64,000 nt of DNA from Caldilineaceae bacterium (GCA_026645575.1 JAPKMW010000016.1:1-64000); one strand, 5' to 3'; shown: positions 45,109-54,596, counted from the stretch's first letter. Numbers and translations: made by a program. The notes: generated by a model not told the origin, from the sequence alone.

Positions 45109-45960
45109 ATGATGAACAGCATCCATCCGGACGCCGCCATCGGAGTGGTCACAGTAACAGTGGCCGACCTGGGGCGATCTGTAGCGTTTTACGAACAGAA
45201 TATTGGGTTGACCACCCAGACCAAGAACGCCGGTGAAGCGCTGTTGGGCGCTGGCGTACGACCTTTGTTGCGGTTGCAAGCGTTACCCGGCGCCCGCTAC
45301 GCACCACGCACCACAGGGCTGTATCACTTTGCCCTGCGCGTGCCATCGCGATTGGAACTGGCGCGCACCATTGAACATCTGGCGCGCACGCGCACCAGCA
45401 TCGACGGCGCCTCGGATCATACCGTCAGTGAAGCGCTCTATCTGCATGACCCCGATCGGCATGGCATTGAGATCTATCGGGATCGCCCCCGTGACGCCTG
45501 GTATGATCAACAGGGCAATTTTCTGATCGACACCCACCGCTTGGACATTGACGGCATCATGGCTGAACTGGACGGTGTTTCGACGCCCTGGCAGGGGTTG
45601 CACCCGGAGACCGACATGGGGCATATTCACTTGCGCGTGGCCGAATTAGAGAAGACCGGCGCCTTTTATGCCAATGTGTTGGGCTTCGGCGTCATGGCGG
45701 ATATGGGCAGCGCTCTGTTTATCAGCGCCGGCGGCTACCATCATCACATTGGGATGAATGTGTGGGCTGGGGTTGGCGTGCCGGCGCCTTCATGTGATGC
45801 GGCCCGATTGGTCAGCTATGAAGTGCTGTTGCCGGACGGTGACGCACTACAAGCAGTGTTGGAACGAGTCAAAGCCGCTGGTCTTCAGCCAACCGCACAA
45901 GATGAAGGCTGGCTGGTGCGTGATCCCTCGCAAAATGGGGTTCTATTGCGAGCGGTTTAA
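45109..45960 (+). CDS. Two-domain VOC dioxygenase (CatE-like)
   Basis: 283 aa. Two VOC modules in tandem: one starting GVVTVTVADLGRSVAFYEQN, the second MGHIHLRVAELEKTGAFYAN. Candidate Fe(II) ligands are His in YHFALRV or GHIHLRV and Glu in HGIEIYRDRP. The layout and YHFALRVP, DHTVSEALYLHDPDRHGIEIY resemble the YfiE/CatE catechol-2,3-dioxygenase group of Firmicutes and Chloroflexota. It probably cleaves or isomerises an aromatic or quinone-like compound; the substrate is not known. GAAGAGGAGCGGT precedes the ATG. It is followed by a broken DoxX gene, a common neighbour of this class. Confidence 0.82.
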   Translation: MMNSIHPDAAIGVVTVTVADLGRSVAFYEQNIGLTTQTKNAGEALLGAGVRPLLRLQALPGARYAPRTTGLYHFALRVPSRLELARTIEHLARTRTSIDGASDHTVSEALYLHDPDRHGIEIYRDRPRDAWYDQQGNFLIDTHRLDIDGIMAELDGVSTPWQGLHPETDMGHIHLRVAELEKTGAFYANVLGFGVMADMGSALFISAGGYHHHIGMNVWAGVGVPAPSCDAARLVSYEVLLPDGDALQAVLERVKAAGLQPTAQDEGWLVRDPSQNGVLLRAV

Positions 45961-46026
45961 ACCGCACTTATGTTTTGATAATTCAGCATATATGATACAA
46001 ATAATTTTTAGAAAGAACAATATCGT

Positions 46027-46439
46027 ATGAATAACACACAATCAACCCAAGATTAGGGCTACTCCTGCTTCGCGTCGCCGTTGGTCTGGCCTTTGCCGTC
46101 CATGACGCGCGGAAATTACTGCTCTTCGGCATTGGCGGCACTGCCGGTTTCTTCGGCTCGTTGGGTATTCCGCTGCCGGAAGTCGCGGCTATCGTCGTCA
46201 TCCTAGTGGAACTGATCGGCGGGCTGGCGCTGTTGATCGGGCTTGACATCCGCTATGTCGCGGCGTTGCTGGCGGTCAATATGGCGGTAGCGCTCTTGAC
46301 CGTTCATCTACCCAATGGCTTCTTTGTCGATGGTGGCGGTTTCGAGTTTGTACTAGTGCTACTGGCCGCCACGCTCTTCTTCGCCCTGCCTGGCGGCGGT
46401 TCGCTGGCCGTAGATCGCCGCTTGACGGCTAGTGCGTAA
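46027..46439 (+). pseudogene. DoxX-family membrane protein, frameshifted near 46053
   Basis: ATG 46027 gives MNNTQSTQD and then an immediate TAG. Adding one T in GATTAG restores a long frame: LGLLLLRVAVGLAFAVHDAR, KLLLFGIGGTAGFFGSLGI, PLPEVAAIVVILVELIGGLA and onward to the stop at 46439. This is a complete DoxX-like protein of about 137 residues with four membrane helices, including the hallmark GGTAGFF-x-SLGIP and a late Gly-rich FFVDGGGFEF loop. The damage is a one-base deletion close to the start, so it is either a recent pseudogene, a sequencing error or translated by frameshifting. It lies downstream of the VOC dioxygenase gene. Confidence 0.85.
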
Positions 46440-46481
46440 TACCATTTCTGTTCAGCTACAAAGTACGCATGCAACATCCTT

Positions 46482-46528
46482 GGAGCGGCACAACCACTTT
46501 CATAAGTTTCAAAGTGGTTGTGCCGTCC
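46482..46528. terminator. Bidirectional hairpin between convergent genes
   Basis: CGGCACAACCACTTT (46486-46500) pairs perfectly with AAAGTGGTTGTGCCG (46511-46525), with a 10-base loop; the outer GGA/TCC extends it. It lies between the ends of the DoxX remnant and the subtilase gene, so a terminator role in both directions is plausible. No U-run is present. Confidence 0.65.
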
Positions 46529-46549
46529 CAGCACTATAAGACAGACTTC

Positions 46550-49500
46550 TTAATTCGTGGACATGATCCACCATTTCTGGTTATTCATGCCGCTACAACT
46601 CCATTGCTGAAGCAGGGTGCCATCAAGTCCGCTGAGTAGGGGTACATCCAGACATTTGTTGCTATGCAGCGCTACCAAGCGGAAAGCATTATTATCCGTC
46701 GGCTCAATCCGCCAGCGTTGATTGTTGGCGCCATTGCAGCTTGTTTGAATGACCATTGCGCCGTTCAGCGTACTGCTGCCACTCACCGTCAAGCATTTGT
46801 TACTTCCCAAAGAGACCAACTGATAACCGCCCGTCTCTACGGGTTGGATCCGCCATTTTTGGGTGGCCTTGCCATTACAGGCCCATTGCCATACATTTAA
46901 CCCTTCAATTGGCCCCAAATTACTTAACCCCAAACATTTTTTACTATGAACCGCCGTCAAGGTCGCCAGATCCCCAAAGGTCAGTCTGGCCATGTGAAGG
47001 TCATCAATAAAGACATCGCCAAACCCATTCCACCAACGCTTAAAGCCGATCTTGGCGCTGGTGTTATTGGCGCCGGTGACAAAGGTAAGGGTCATCTCTG
47101 TATAACCATTAGAATTGACCACGCTGGCCTGATTGGAAGTATCGATGGACGAGCCGCCATAATCTTGGGCATAGAAGTAACCGCGGTTGCCTGAAGAACC
47201 GGCCTTCACAAAGCCACGGAGCCGATACATGGTGTTGGGTTGCAAGCCGCTAATAGTCTGCCAGATGCCGGAATCAAGCCCAGAAACCCGCATGGCATAG
47301 TTGCCGGTGCGCACATTTTGGTTGACCACCGTGGCTGTACCCCAACGGCCCCAATTCGTAATGCTGCCCGTTTCAAAACCACTATCGGTAGCCAGGCTGG
47401 TTGTCAACTGCTCCGGTTTGATCGTTACGGTGGCTTCCAAGCCAGGGTCTGGGATCAATTTAATACAACTGTTGTCTGTATCGCGTGCAATGACCCACGG
47501 ATGGGTCAGATACGAAGTGATAGACCAACTGTTACCGGCTGTCACCACACCATAACTTTGGCGTTGACCGCTTGTGTTTAGCCAAAAGATCTCCAACGGA
47601 ATAGTAGTCTGATTTTGAACGGTAAAGCGCATGGGAACGTCGCTGGCAATAGAACGTGCTGTGCCTTCCAACTCACAACGATTCGAGCCGGCGACGACAA
47701 ATTCCATTTCCTCAATTGCCCCCGCCGCGCCGAAACCAAAAATATCCGGGTAGGTAGTTGCCTTTACTTTATAGGTGCCATTGGCAAATTGATATGCGTA
47801 ATAGTCACTGCCCAGATCACCAGCCAAGGTATATGGCTCACCATTCTGGAATTCGCTATGAACGCCGTTATTCAAATCAAAGCGCACACCTTTCACATCA
47901 CCTACGGTTTCGGCGCGAACAGAGAGGTTACGGGTGCCAATGGCATCAATATTGATAATCGCGCCATCATAGAGCTGCTGAATATCTTGATCAGTGTCAG
48001 CATTGACCAGCATGAGCTTCTTGATGGCAGCGGTACAACTGCCATTACTCATGTTGTTGCCCCAATTAGCGCTGTTCCAGCTCACGCTGTTCCAACTGAC
48101 ACTATTCCAACTGACACTGTTCCAACTGACACTGTTCCAACTGACACTGTTCCAACTCACGCTGTTCCAACTCACACTCCCCCAAGTCACCGGTTCGTTG
48201 CCAGTCCAGAGCATTTGGCTGGCTTGTAGGCCGGTATTCGCATTTTGGGTTGTTGTGCCATTGACCGCCGCTTGTAGATCCAGATACCCGGCGCCGGTGG
48301 CACATGATTCGCCGCGGTTGAATGGTCGGGCCGTTGCCATCAAGCGATGTTTGACTTGATCTGGTGAAAGGGTCGGTTCATCTTCTAACAAGACGGCCAC
48401 GGCGCCGGCAACAACCGCCGATGCCATTGAGGTGCCGGACATTCGGTAATATTTGGTATCCGGCGCCGGCAATTTATTTTGAGGATGGGACCAAACTAAG
48501 TTGTTATCATCACCGGACAGGGGCGCGATAATATTGGCGCCCGGCGCGACCAGATCCGGTTTTAGGAAATTATCCCCAGTCAGGCCGTAAGCAGAAAAGG
48601 GCGAGAGGGTGTCATCGCTAATATCAACGGTGCCTTTGTCATCAGCGGCGCCAACCGTAATCACAAACGGATCATTGGCTGGTGGGTAGAGGCGTTGCTT
48701 GCCGCCATTGCCAACCGAAACAACAACGGTAATCTGATTGAACCAGAGAACTTCCAATGCCGCATTGAGTGCGCTTTCATGATAGGACTCTGCCACCCGG
48801 CTGTTGAGCGAAAGATTGACCACTTTGATGTTATAAAGCGCACGATTGTCAAAAACCCACTGCAAGCCGGCGATGACATCCGCGGTATTGCCATAGCCCC
48901 AGTCATCCATTACCTTCACATCAATCAGTTTTGCTTCCGGGGCAACGCCAAGATAACGACCAGCCGAGGCGACGCCTAGACCCGCGATCGCGCCGGCAAT
49001 ATGGGTGCCGTGACCATAAAAATCATCAGGCGAGGGTGCGCCGGGAACAAAACTGACCCGTTGTACAATCCGGCTCTTGCCCCAATAATCGTTGAAATCG
49101 GGATGATTGGAGATGCCGCTATCCACCACCGCCACCGTGACGCCCCACCCACGTACATAGGGGGCAACGTTCCAAAGATCATCGGCATTGATGGCTTTGA
49201 CATAATTGTTTTGCAATACACCCAGGTTGATACAATTCCAACATTGGTTGCTGCGCCCATCATTGGGTTGCGCCAGCGCGGCGGCTTTGTCAAAGGTTGC
49301 AGCTTCCCCTTCACGTAGCACTGGCGTGCCATCGCTATTCGCCGCCAGCGGCAGATAGAGTTGATTGGTAAAGTTGCTTGTCTGCCAGGTGGGGATAAAG
49401 TCAATGCGTACACTATCCAGATAAAAGCGCGCGTCCGTCGTCAAGTTGGCGCTGGTGACAAAGCGGATCGCCGTTTGTGCGGTCTGATAGCTGGTAAGAT

Positions 49501-50239
49501 CAACGGTTGCCGACAGTAATTCGCCATCGGTCATTGGCCCATTCCAGCGTGCCACTTCCAGCCAACTGACCTGATCCGTGGTCACTTCCAAAGCGACATA
49601 ATCAGCCTCGGTAAAATCTTTGCGCCGGTAGCTCATCTGCAATTGGGTGGTCGTTGCTTGCGATAAATCGATGCGACGCAAGATGCCTTTGGCAGCGCCT
49701 TGCAGCCGCAGCCCTTGTAACGCGCCCCCCCAGAAGGCCGTGACGCCAACATCGCCTTGATCAGCGCCGTCGGCTTCGCCAATCTCTTCCCAATCGCTCT
49801 GCCAGGCAAAAGTGCCATCGCTACCATTGTAGGCCACAGCGGCAAAATCATCCTGTGCGCTCACGCTGCCAGGGAGCGCACTGTTCTGGTTGACCACCGG
49901 GGCATTGATGCTCACCTGGCGCACGCCGCTCAACTCGGCTAGGCGTGGTAGTAAGCTTGCCGGCACTTCGGCAGCAAAGGCATTGATGAGCGCAAGCGAC
50001 CGAGTGATGGTCCCACCATTGCGTTCGACGAACTGCTCCACCCCATCATCGGTAGTCTGTTTCTGTACAATCAACGCAACGCGTTCAGTTGGTTCATTTT
50101 GGGCCAGTTGGCGTAAATAATTTTGAATTTTTGCACTTCCCTCTTGCTCGCTTATCGGTTGCGCTGCGGCCAGCAACGGTATAAGCAAGGCGAAGAACAG
50201 GAGGAAATGAAGCAACATTAGCTTTGACTTGGGTCTCAT
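46550..50239 (-). CDS. Secreted subtilisin-like protease with ricin-type lectin domain
   Basis: 1229 aa from ATG 50239 (GGAAAG upstream; the ATG at 50275 is less likely). A signal peptide (LMLLHFLLFFALLIPLLAA) and an I9-type propeptide (ERVALIVQKQ…) come first, then an inserted beta-sandwich of about 170 residues. The S8 domain has Asp in AVVDSGISNHPDF, His in GHGTHIAGAIAGL and Ser in GTSMASAVVAGAVAVLL. A Trp-rich tandem of eight NSVSW-type pentapeptides follows, then sandwich domains, a CBM4/9-like module (TDSGFETGSITNW) and a C-terminal ricin-B/CBM13 lectin (KCLGLSNLG…QWACNG, repeated QxW). It should act outside the cell on glycoprotein or in polysaccharide matrices. Confidence 0.9.
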   Translation of the reverse strand: MRPKSKLMLLHFLLFFALLIPLLAAAQPISEQEGSAKIQNYLRQLAQNEPTERVALIVQKQTTDDGVEQFVERNGGTITRSLALINAFAAEVPASLLPRLAELSGVRQVSINAPVVNQNSALPGSVSAQDDFAAVAYNGSDGTFAWQSDWEEIGEADGADQGDVGVTAFWGGALQGLRLQGAAKGILRRIDLSQATTTQLQMSYRRKDFTEADYVALEVTTDQVSWLEVARWNGPMTDGELLSATVDLTSYQTAQTAIRFVTSANLTTDARFYLDSVRIDFIPTWQTSNFTNQLYLPLAANSDGTPVLREGEAATFDKAAALAQPNDGRSNQCWNCINLGVLQNNYVKAINADDLWNVAPYVRGWGVTVAVVDSGISNHPDFNDYWGKSRIVQRVSFVPGAPSPDDFYGHGTHIAGAIAGLGVASAGRYLGVAPEAKLIDVKVMDDWGYGNTADVIAGLQWVFDNRALYNIKVVNLSLNSRVAESYHESALNAALEVLWFNQITVVVSVGNGGKQRLYPPANDPFVITVGAADDKGTVDISDDTLSPFSAYGLTGDNFLKPDLVAPGANIIAPLSGDDNNLVWSHPQNKLPAPDTKYYRMSGTSMASAVVAGAVAVLLEDEPTLSPDQVKHRLMATARPFNRGESCATGAGYLDLQAAVNGTTTQNANTGLQASQMLWTGNEPVTWGSVSWNSVSWNSVSWNSVSWNSVSWNSVSWNSVSWNSANWGNNMSNGSCTAAIKKLMLVNADTDQDIQQLYDGAIINIDAIGTRNLSVRAETVGDVKGVRFDLNNGVHSEFQNGEPYTLAGDLGSDYYAYQFANGTYKVKATTYPDIFGFGAAGAIEEMEFVVAGSNRCELEGTARSIASDVPMRFTVQNQTTIPLEIFWLNTSGQRQSYGVVTAGNSWSITSYLTHPWVIARDTDNSCIKLIPDPGLEATVTIKPEQLTTSLATDSGFETGSITNWGRWGTATVVNQNVRTGNYAMRVSGLDSGIWQTISGLQPNTMYRLRGFVKAGSSGNRGYFYAQDYGGSSIDTSNQASVVNSNGYTEMTLTFVTGANNTSAKIGFKRWWNGFGDVFIDDLHMARLTFGDLATLTAVHSKKCLGLSNLGPIEGLNVWQWACNGKATQKWRIQPVETGGYQLVSLGSNKCLTVSGSSTLNGAMVIQTSCNGANNQRWRIEPTDNNAFRLVALHSNKCLDVPLLSGLDGTLLQQWSCSGMNNQKWWIMSTN
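48071..48180. repeat. 15-bp tandem repeat coding for NSVSW pentapeptides
   Basis: Seven to eight near-identical 15-bp units (plus-strand form GTTCCAACTGACACT) lie in the subtilase gene and encode Trp-Asn-Ser-Val-Ser. Units differ mainly at two silent or nearly silent positions. Similar tandem Trp repeats occur in other exported subtilases, from memory. Confidence 0.9.
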
Positions 50240-50510
50240 TCTAAGAATCACACTTTCCTTGGGCCATATCGTCAATCAATCCTTGACGCCACTTTTGATC
50301 ATTGTGTAACCCATAGTATATGAGGTTGGGGTCTATTTTTATTACAAAACCTTTAAAATGAGTGGGTGTAAGCAAAAATGTGTAGATTGCTTTAGAGGAA
50401 TTGCCAATTTGGGCGAGGAAAAGACACAAAAAAGTAAGTATTCGACAGGGGAACGCGGCAGCAATACACCTGAGACGCCACCTGAACACCTCAGGTCTAG
50501 GCAGATCGTG

Positions 50511-51458
50511 TTACCCTGTTTTTGCCAACCGCAACACGTCACAAGCGTTAGCCCAGGCTAGCAAGGGATTGGCGCAACTTTCATAGGTGCCGATCTGTCC
50601 TTCCCACGCCCAGGCATAAAGCGCATCGGGCTGACGACGCACCAGCGTTGCACCTTGGTCAAAGATCCGTCTTTCACGACCGGCCTCGGCGCGCCAACAT
50701 TCGAGCCATTCATGGTGGGTTTTGCCATAGCGTTTGGCAACCGCCGCCATCTGATCGACAATTGGTTCCATCTCCTGCACTGAGCGGTCGTTGTTGGTCC
50801 AGTAGATGTCGGTGCCAATGTTATCCAGAGTGGCGATCTGCGCCGTCGGCTCCCACATGGCATCATCGTGGGGCATGAGACAGCAGAAGGTTTCCAGTTG
50901 CGGGTGGTTGGCTTTGCAATAGTCGGCAATGGTGCGCACATAGTCCACCACACATTGCTGACGAAAGGCTTCCTGTTGTTCCGCCGGGGCAGTCGCCAGG
51001 TCGCCATCATACTGTTCGGCAAAGCGGGCGCGACAGGCGGGGCAGTAGCAGTCACGCAATGGCGTCGGTTCATCGACAAAGTAACCAGCAAAACCGGCAG
51101 CGGCGCTGACATCAATCAACCCTTGGATGTAAGCCACGCACGTGTCATTGACATAACAACCGGCGTTCAGGTGCGATCCATCTAGCCCCACTTGAAAACA
51201 TTGCGGGTGACTCAGGAGAAAGTGACTGGAACGTCCGCCGCCAAAGAGGTTGAGCGCGCCCCAGAAGAGCGCCAGCGGACGGATGCCGTGTTCCTTTGCC
51301 AACTGTGGGCCGAACTTGATCTTGCCGGGATAGTGAGCAAAGTCGATCTCCTGCATACAGAGAAAGACATCATCCAGTTGCAATGCTTGCATGGCGCGGA
51401 AGTCGGTCGCCATGTGCTTGGGGTTATGATGGCCGAGGTAGGAGACGCCGGTGCGCAT
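50511..51458 (-). CDS. Glycosidase-like TIM-barrel protein of unknown substrate
   Basis: 315 aa, no signal peptide. The sequence reads like an alpha/beta barrel: it opens GVSYLGHHNPKHM and has AGFAGYFVDEPTPLRDCYCP near residue 140, where the FVDEP Glu/Asp could be catalytic. WLECWRAEAGRER comes near residue 258 and a late YAWAWEGQIGTYESC. A CYCPACRARFAEQY segment with three Cys is typical of uncharacterised GH42/GH-like barrels. I cannot name a family with certainty. The neighbours are a glycerate kinase and a secreted protease. The start lies close to a palindrome (51485-51548), with only a weak site (AGAGGAAT) before the ATG. Confidence 0.5.
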   Translation of the reverse strand: MRTGVSYLGHHNPKHMATDFRAMQALQLDDVFLCMQEIDFAHYPGKIKFGPQLAKEHGIRPLALFWGALNLFGGGRSSHFLLSHPQCFQVGLDGSHLNAGCYVNDTCVAYIQGLIDVSAAAGFAGYFVDEPTPLRDCYCPACRARFAEQYDGDLATAPAEQQEAFRQQCVVDYVRTIADYCKANHPQLETFCCLMPHDDAMWEPTAQIATLDNIGTDIYWTNNDRSVQEMEPIVDQMAAVAKRYGKTHHEWLECWRAEAGRERRIFDQGATLVRRQPDALYAWAWEGQIGTYESCANPLLAWANACDVLRLAKTG

Positions 51459-51484
51459 GGTTTATTCCTCTACTGTCATACTAT

Positions 51485-51548
51485 GCTCGCAGCCGGTCCA
51501 TGACCGGCGTTCGGCAACCCAATCGCCGGTCATGGACCGGCTGCGAGC
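51485..51548. repeat. Nested palindrome, CCGGTCCATGACCGG family
   Basis: Perfect 24-base arms (51485-51508, 51525-51548) and a 16-base loop. Each arm folds on itself (GCCGGTC, CAT, GACCGGC). It differs from the gcvP-leader element by matched changes (CGT to CAT, CTAGC to GCAGC). It sits between two minus-strand genes and just 4 bases before the kinase stop. Confidence 0.88.
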
Positions 51549-51552
51549 GGGC

Positions 51553-52917
51553 TTAGTCGTTACCCTCAACAAAGATAAAGATCAAATCATTGACATTGGT
51601 TTGGGTTGGCCCGGTGAGCAGCAGGTCATTGGTTGCTTGCAAAAAGGGATAGGCATCGTGCCGCCGTAGATGCTCTAATGCACTCAAACCGGCTGTTTCC
51701 CCGCGTGCAACTGTTGCGCTATCAGCCAGACCACCGGCGCTATCAGTGGGGCCATCGGTGCCATCGGTGGCGAGGGAAGCGATGGTGACGCCGGGGCTGT
51801 TGCGTAAGGCCAACGCCGCCGCCAGCGCCAATTCCTGATTACGACCACCGCGCCCAGGGCTTGCGCCTAGCGTAACGGTCGTTTCGCCGCCGAGGACAAG
51901 ACAGGCCGGTGCAGCAATGGGTAGACCGCTGGCGCGCACCTCTTTCGCCAATGCAACAGCCACTTTGGCAACATGGGCGGCTTCGCCTTCCACATAGGTG
52001 GTGAGCAAGAGCGTGTGATAGCCCAGTGCACGCGCCTTGGCCAGGGCTGCGTCGGCGGCGACGCGATTGTCGGCAACAATGACATTTTGGGTTTTGGCAA
52101 AGGCCGGATCGCCGTTCTTGGGTGTATCGGCAATCGCACCAGCTACCCCAGCCCGCAACCGCGCCACAATCGCCGGTGGCAACTTCTCCGCCAGATCATA
52201 TTTCTCCACTACCGCCCAGGCATCGGCCCAAGTGCTGGCATCCGGCACGGTCGGCCCGCTGGCAATCACATCCAGCGGGCTGCCAATGACATCACTCAGC
52301 GCCAGGGTGATGAGTGTCGCCGGGGCCACCGCCCGCGCCAGTTGACCACCCTTGACCGCGCTGCAATGTTTACGCAAACAGTTGATCTCGTTGATGGTCG
52401 CGCCACAGGCCAGGAGGGCGTTGGTCATCCCTTGTTTGTCAGCCAGGGTCAACCCTTCCGCCGGGGCGACCAACAGTGCCGATCCGCCGCCAGAGAGCAG
52501 GGCAATGACGAGATCCTCCGGGCCGGCTTCGTGGGCTAATGTCAGAATTTGCTCTCCCGCCGCCACGCCCGCTGCATCCGGCATGGGATGGGACGCTTCG
52601 GCAATACGTACTTTGCTTGTGGGGCCGCCGTGATCCGTTTTGACGACGACCAGGCCGTCGGTGATGCGGTCGCCTAAGACCTGCTCCACCGCTTGCGTCA
52701 TGGGCGCGCCCGCTTTGCCGGCGCCGATGATAAAGAGGCGACGAAATTGACGGAGGTCGTATTGCTGCGCACCGACGGTCAAGGTATCGCCTTGGCGTTG
52801 CAAAACATGTAACACCGCGCCATAGGGGTCAACCGCTGTCAGCGCGGCCTCTAAAACTGTGACAATTTTCTGTCGCGCCGGGGGATCGGGTTGTAAGATG
52901 GATGGATCAAAGCGCAT
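51553..52917 (-). CDS. Glycerate 2-kinase (MOFRL family)
   Basis: 454 aa, the usual length of the GckA/TtuD class. DUF4147 N-terminal domain: FIIGAGKAGAPMTQAVEQVL near residue 84, then LISGGGSAL-like LLSGGGSALLVAP (about residue 144). C-terminal MOFRL segment: CLVLGGETTVTLG, then GRGGRNQELALAAAL near residue 365 and ATDGTDGPTDSAGG. It phosphorylates D-glycerate to 2-phosphoglycerate with ATP, which links serine, tartronate or glycerate breakdown to glycolysis. A long palindrome (52945-53045) sits in its leader. It may share a message with the epimerase upstream. Confidence 0.93.
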   Translation of the reverse strand: MRFDPSILQPDPPARQKIVTVLEAALTAVDPYGAVLHVLQRQGDTLTVGAQQYDLRQFRRLFIIGAGKAGAPMTQAVEQVLGDRITDGLVVVKTDHGGPTSKVRIAEASHPMPDAAGVAAGEQILTLAHEAGPEDLVIALLSGGGSALLVAPAEGLTLADKQGMTNALLACGATINEINCLRKHCSAVKGGQLARAVAPATLITLALSDVIGSPLDVIASGPTVPDASTWADAWAVVEKYDLAEKLPPAIVARLRAGVAGAIADTPKNGDPAFAKTQNVIVADNRVAADAALAKARALGYHTLLLTTYVEGEAAHVAKVAVALAKEVRASGLPIAAPACLVLGGETTVTLGASPGRGGRNQELALAAALALRNSPGVTIASLATDGTDGPTDSAGGLADSATVARGETAGLSALEHLRRHDAYPFLQATNDLLLTGPTQTNVNDLIFIFVEGND

Positions 52918-52944
52918 CTTTGCTCACCTTCTTATGCGCTGGAT

Positions 52945-53045
52945 CGTAGGTGCGGTTTGTAACCGACGGCGTTGGGTGGAAAACGGGTGGTTACAAAGAA
53001 TCGTATCGGCTCGGTGAGAACGTGCGGTTACAAACCGCACCTACG
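52945..53045. repeat. Palindromic spacer element, GTAGGTGCGGTTTGTAACC family
   Basis: A perfect 21-base inverted repeat (52945-52965, CGTAGGTGCGGTTTGTAACC and its complement at 53025-53045). The 59-base interior carries a shorter, degenerate copy of the same words (GTGGTTACAAAGAATCGTA). It lies between the epimerase stop and the kinase start. Confidence 0.85.
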
Positions 53046-53063
53046 AGTTTGCTGGTAAATGGG

Positions 53064-54059
53064 TTATGCGTTCGGCCACGCTTTTTGATAGGCCGCAATC
53101 ATTTGATCATACAGTTGATCAAGCGCTTGATCGACCACTTGTCGCGCCGGGTCGGCGTCAAACCAGGCCATGACTTCTTCGGCGCCACGGCTCAACGGCG
53201 TGGTGCAGATGAAATCGGGGACAAGGCGTTTAATTTTGCTGTTGTCGAAGATCATGCTGGCAGCTTTATCGCCCAGTAGGCCGGCCCCCAGGTTGGGATC
53301 GTAAGCGTTGATTAACTCCGAAGGAATATGCACATAGGTTGGGTTGGCGACACCGGCCGCGCGCGCGAAAATCTCGTAGATCTGGTTCCAGTTGAGCCAC
53401 TCATCGGAGGTGATGTGGAAGGCGTCGCCGATGGCGCGGCTGTTGCCCAACAGGCCGACAAAGCCCTTGGCAAAATCGGTGTGGTGGGTCATGGTCCAGA
53501 GCGAGGTGCCGTCACCGTGGATCACCACCGGCTTGCCTTGGCGCATACGATGCACGGTGGTATAGCCGCCATTAAAGGGAAACATGGTCTTGTCGTAAGT
53601 GTGTGAAGGGCGCACAATCGTCATCGGAAATTTGTTGGCCCGATATTCGCGCAACAAGAGTTCTTCACAGGCGATTTTGTTGCGCGAGTAGAGCCAATAA
53701 GGATTATCCAGCGGTGTCGATTCCGTGACGGGCAGACTGGCTGGCGGCGTCTGGTAGGCCGAGGCGGAGCTAATAAAAATATATTGGCCGACCCGCCCCT
53801 TGAAGAGCGCCAAGTCGGTTTCGACCTGTTCAGGTGTGAAGGCGATCCAATCGACCACCACGTCAAAGGTATGGTCGGCCAGCGCCGCCGTCGCCGAGGC
53901 GCGATCGCGGATGTCGCCATTGAGAACCGTCACGCCGGGAGGAACCGGGCGGTCGGTCTGGCCGCGGTTGAGCAGGTACATGTCAAAGCCGCGCGTGGCG
54001 GCAAGGGGGGTGCAAGCGGAACTGATCTTGCCGGTGCCGCCGATAAAGAGGACTTTCAT
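53064..54059 (-). CDS. NAD-dependent epimerase/dehydratase-like extended SDR
   Basis: 331 aa. Cofactor motif FIGGTGKISS (G-x-x-G-x-I) at residues 5-14, LLNRGQTDRP typical of the atypical CSP41/mRNA-binding branch, DVVVDWIAFTP, and a YxxxK-like site in YSRNKIACEELL near residue 137. The catalytic triad Ser-Tyr-Lys is present (SSASAY, YSRNK). It probably works on a nucleotide sugar or other sugar derivative, but many relatives are inactive or bind nucleic acid. Promoter and operon relations are unclear: the DUF3368 gene ends 49 bases upstream in the same direction. Confidence 0.82.
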   Translation of the reverse strand: MKVLFIGGTGKISSACTPLAATRGFDMYLLNRGQTDRPVPPGVTVLNGDIRDRASATAALADHTFDVVVDWIAFTPEQVETDLALFKGRVGQYIFISSASAYQTPPASLPVTESTPLDNPYWLYSRNKIACEELLLREYRANKFPMTIVRPSHTYDKTMFPFNGGYTTVHRMRQGKPVVIHGDGTSLWTMTHHTDFAKGFVGLLGNSRAIGDAFHITSDEWLNWNQIYEIFARAAGVANPTYVHIPSELINAYDPNLGAGLLGDKAASMIFDNSKIKRLVPDFICTTPLSRGAEEVMAWFDADPARQVVDQALDQLYDQMIAAYQKAWPNA

Positions 54060-54107
54060 GCAGGGTCTCCTTTGGAATTGCTGGATAGCGGAATGATAAA
54101 GCTGAGG

Positions 54108-54596
54108 TTAAGTTTCCTGGGCTAGAATTAAGACTTTTTGTACGAGTTCAGCGCTCAAACGCAAACCAGACTGCTCTAATTGCTGAATTAACGGTGCAAC
54201 TGCGGGGATTAGTTGCTTTTCTTTAGCGCTTAATAGGATACCAAGGGTTCCTGTCAAAGTTAAACCTAACCGCTGTGCGTATCGGCGCCCTTTGCGCTCA
54301 TCAATAACCACCAAACGCGCATTATGCTCAACGGCCAATGCTAATACTTCGGCTTCACCTTGATCCAAACCGATGTAGGTCAAAGCTAAACGAGGATTGC
54401 TTACACCTACAACCTGAATCCAGGGCGATTGAAGCAAGCTGCTACGGCGAGCGTTTACTTCTATGGCAACAAATTCACGCTCAACCGCCTCAGGAATCCA
54501 GACAACTCCATATAGGTCGCGCAGTAAATCCAATCGATTTAGTACCCATAAAGCAACAAGTGGTGTGTTGTTAACGATGACTGGCGGCAATGGCAT
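54108..54596 (-). CDS. DUF3368 PIN-like toxin candidate
   Basis: 162 aa. PIN-like features: VNNTPLVALW near residue 7, WIPEAVEREFVA, LDQGEAEVLALAVEH and VVIDERKGRRYAQRLGL, which match DUF3368 proteins. Acidic residues in PLVAL/E…DQGEAE…DE are placed as in PIN nucleases. The start at 54596 is preferred over an upstream Met because GAGGAAG precedes it; this start overlaps the UPF0175 gene by 26 bases. Together they form the known UPF0175-DUF3368 toxin-antitoxin-like pair. Activity as an RNase is inferred. Confidence 0.82.
   Translation of the reverse strand: MPLPPVIVNNTPLVALWVLNRLDLLRDLYGVVWIPEAVEREFVAIEVNARRSSLLQSPWIQVVGVSNPRLALTYIGLDQGEAEVLALAVEHNARLVVIDERKGRRYAQRLGLTLTGTLGILLSAKEKQLIPAVAPLIQQLEQSGLRLSAELVQKVLILAQET

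Noticed and set aside
50467..50495. ACCTGAG…CTCAGGT hairpin before the glycosidase-like gene end
   Set aside because: Only 7-bp arms with a 15-base loop and no U-run; too weak to call.
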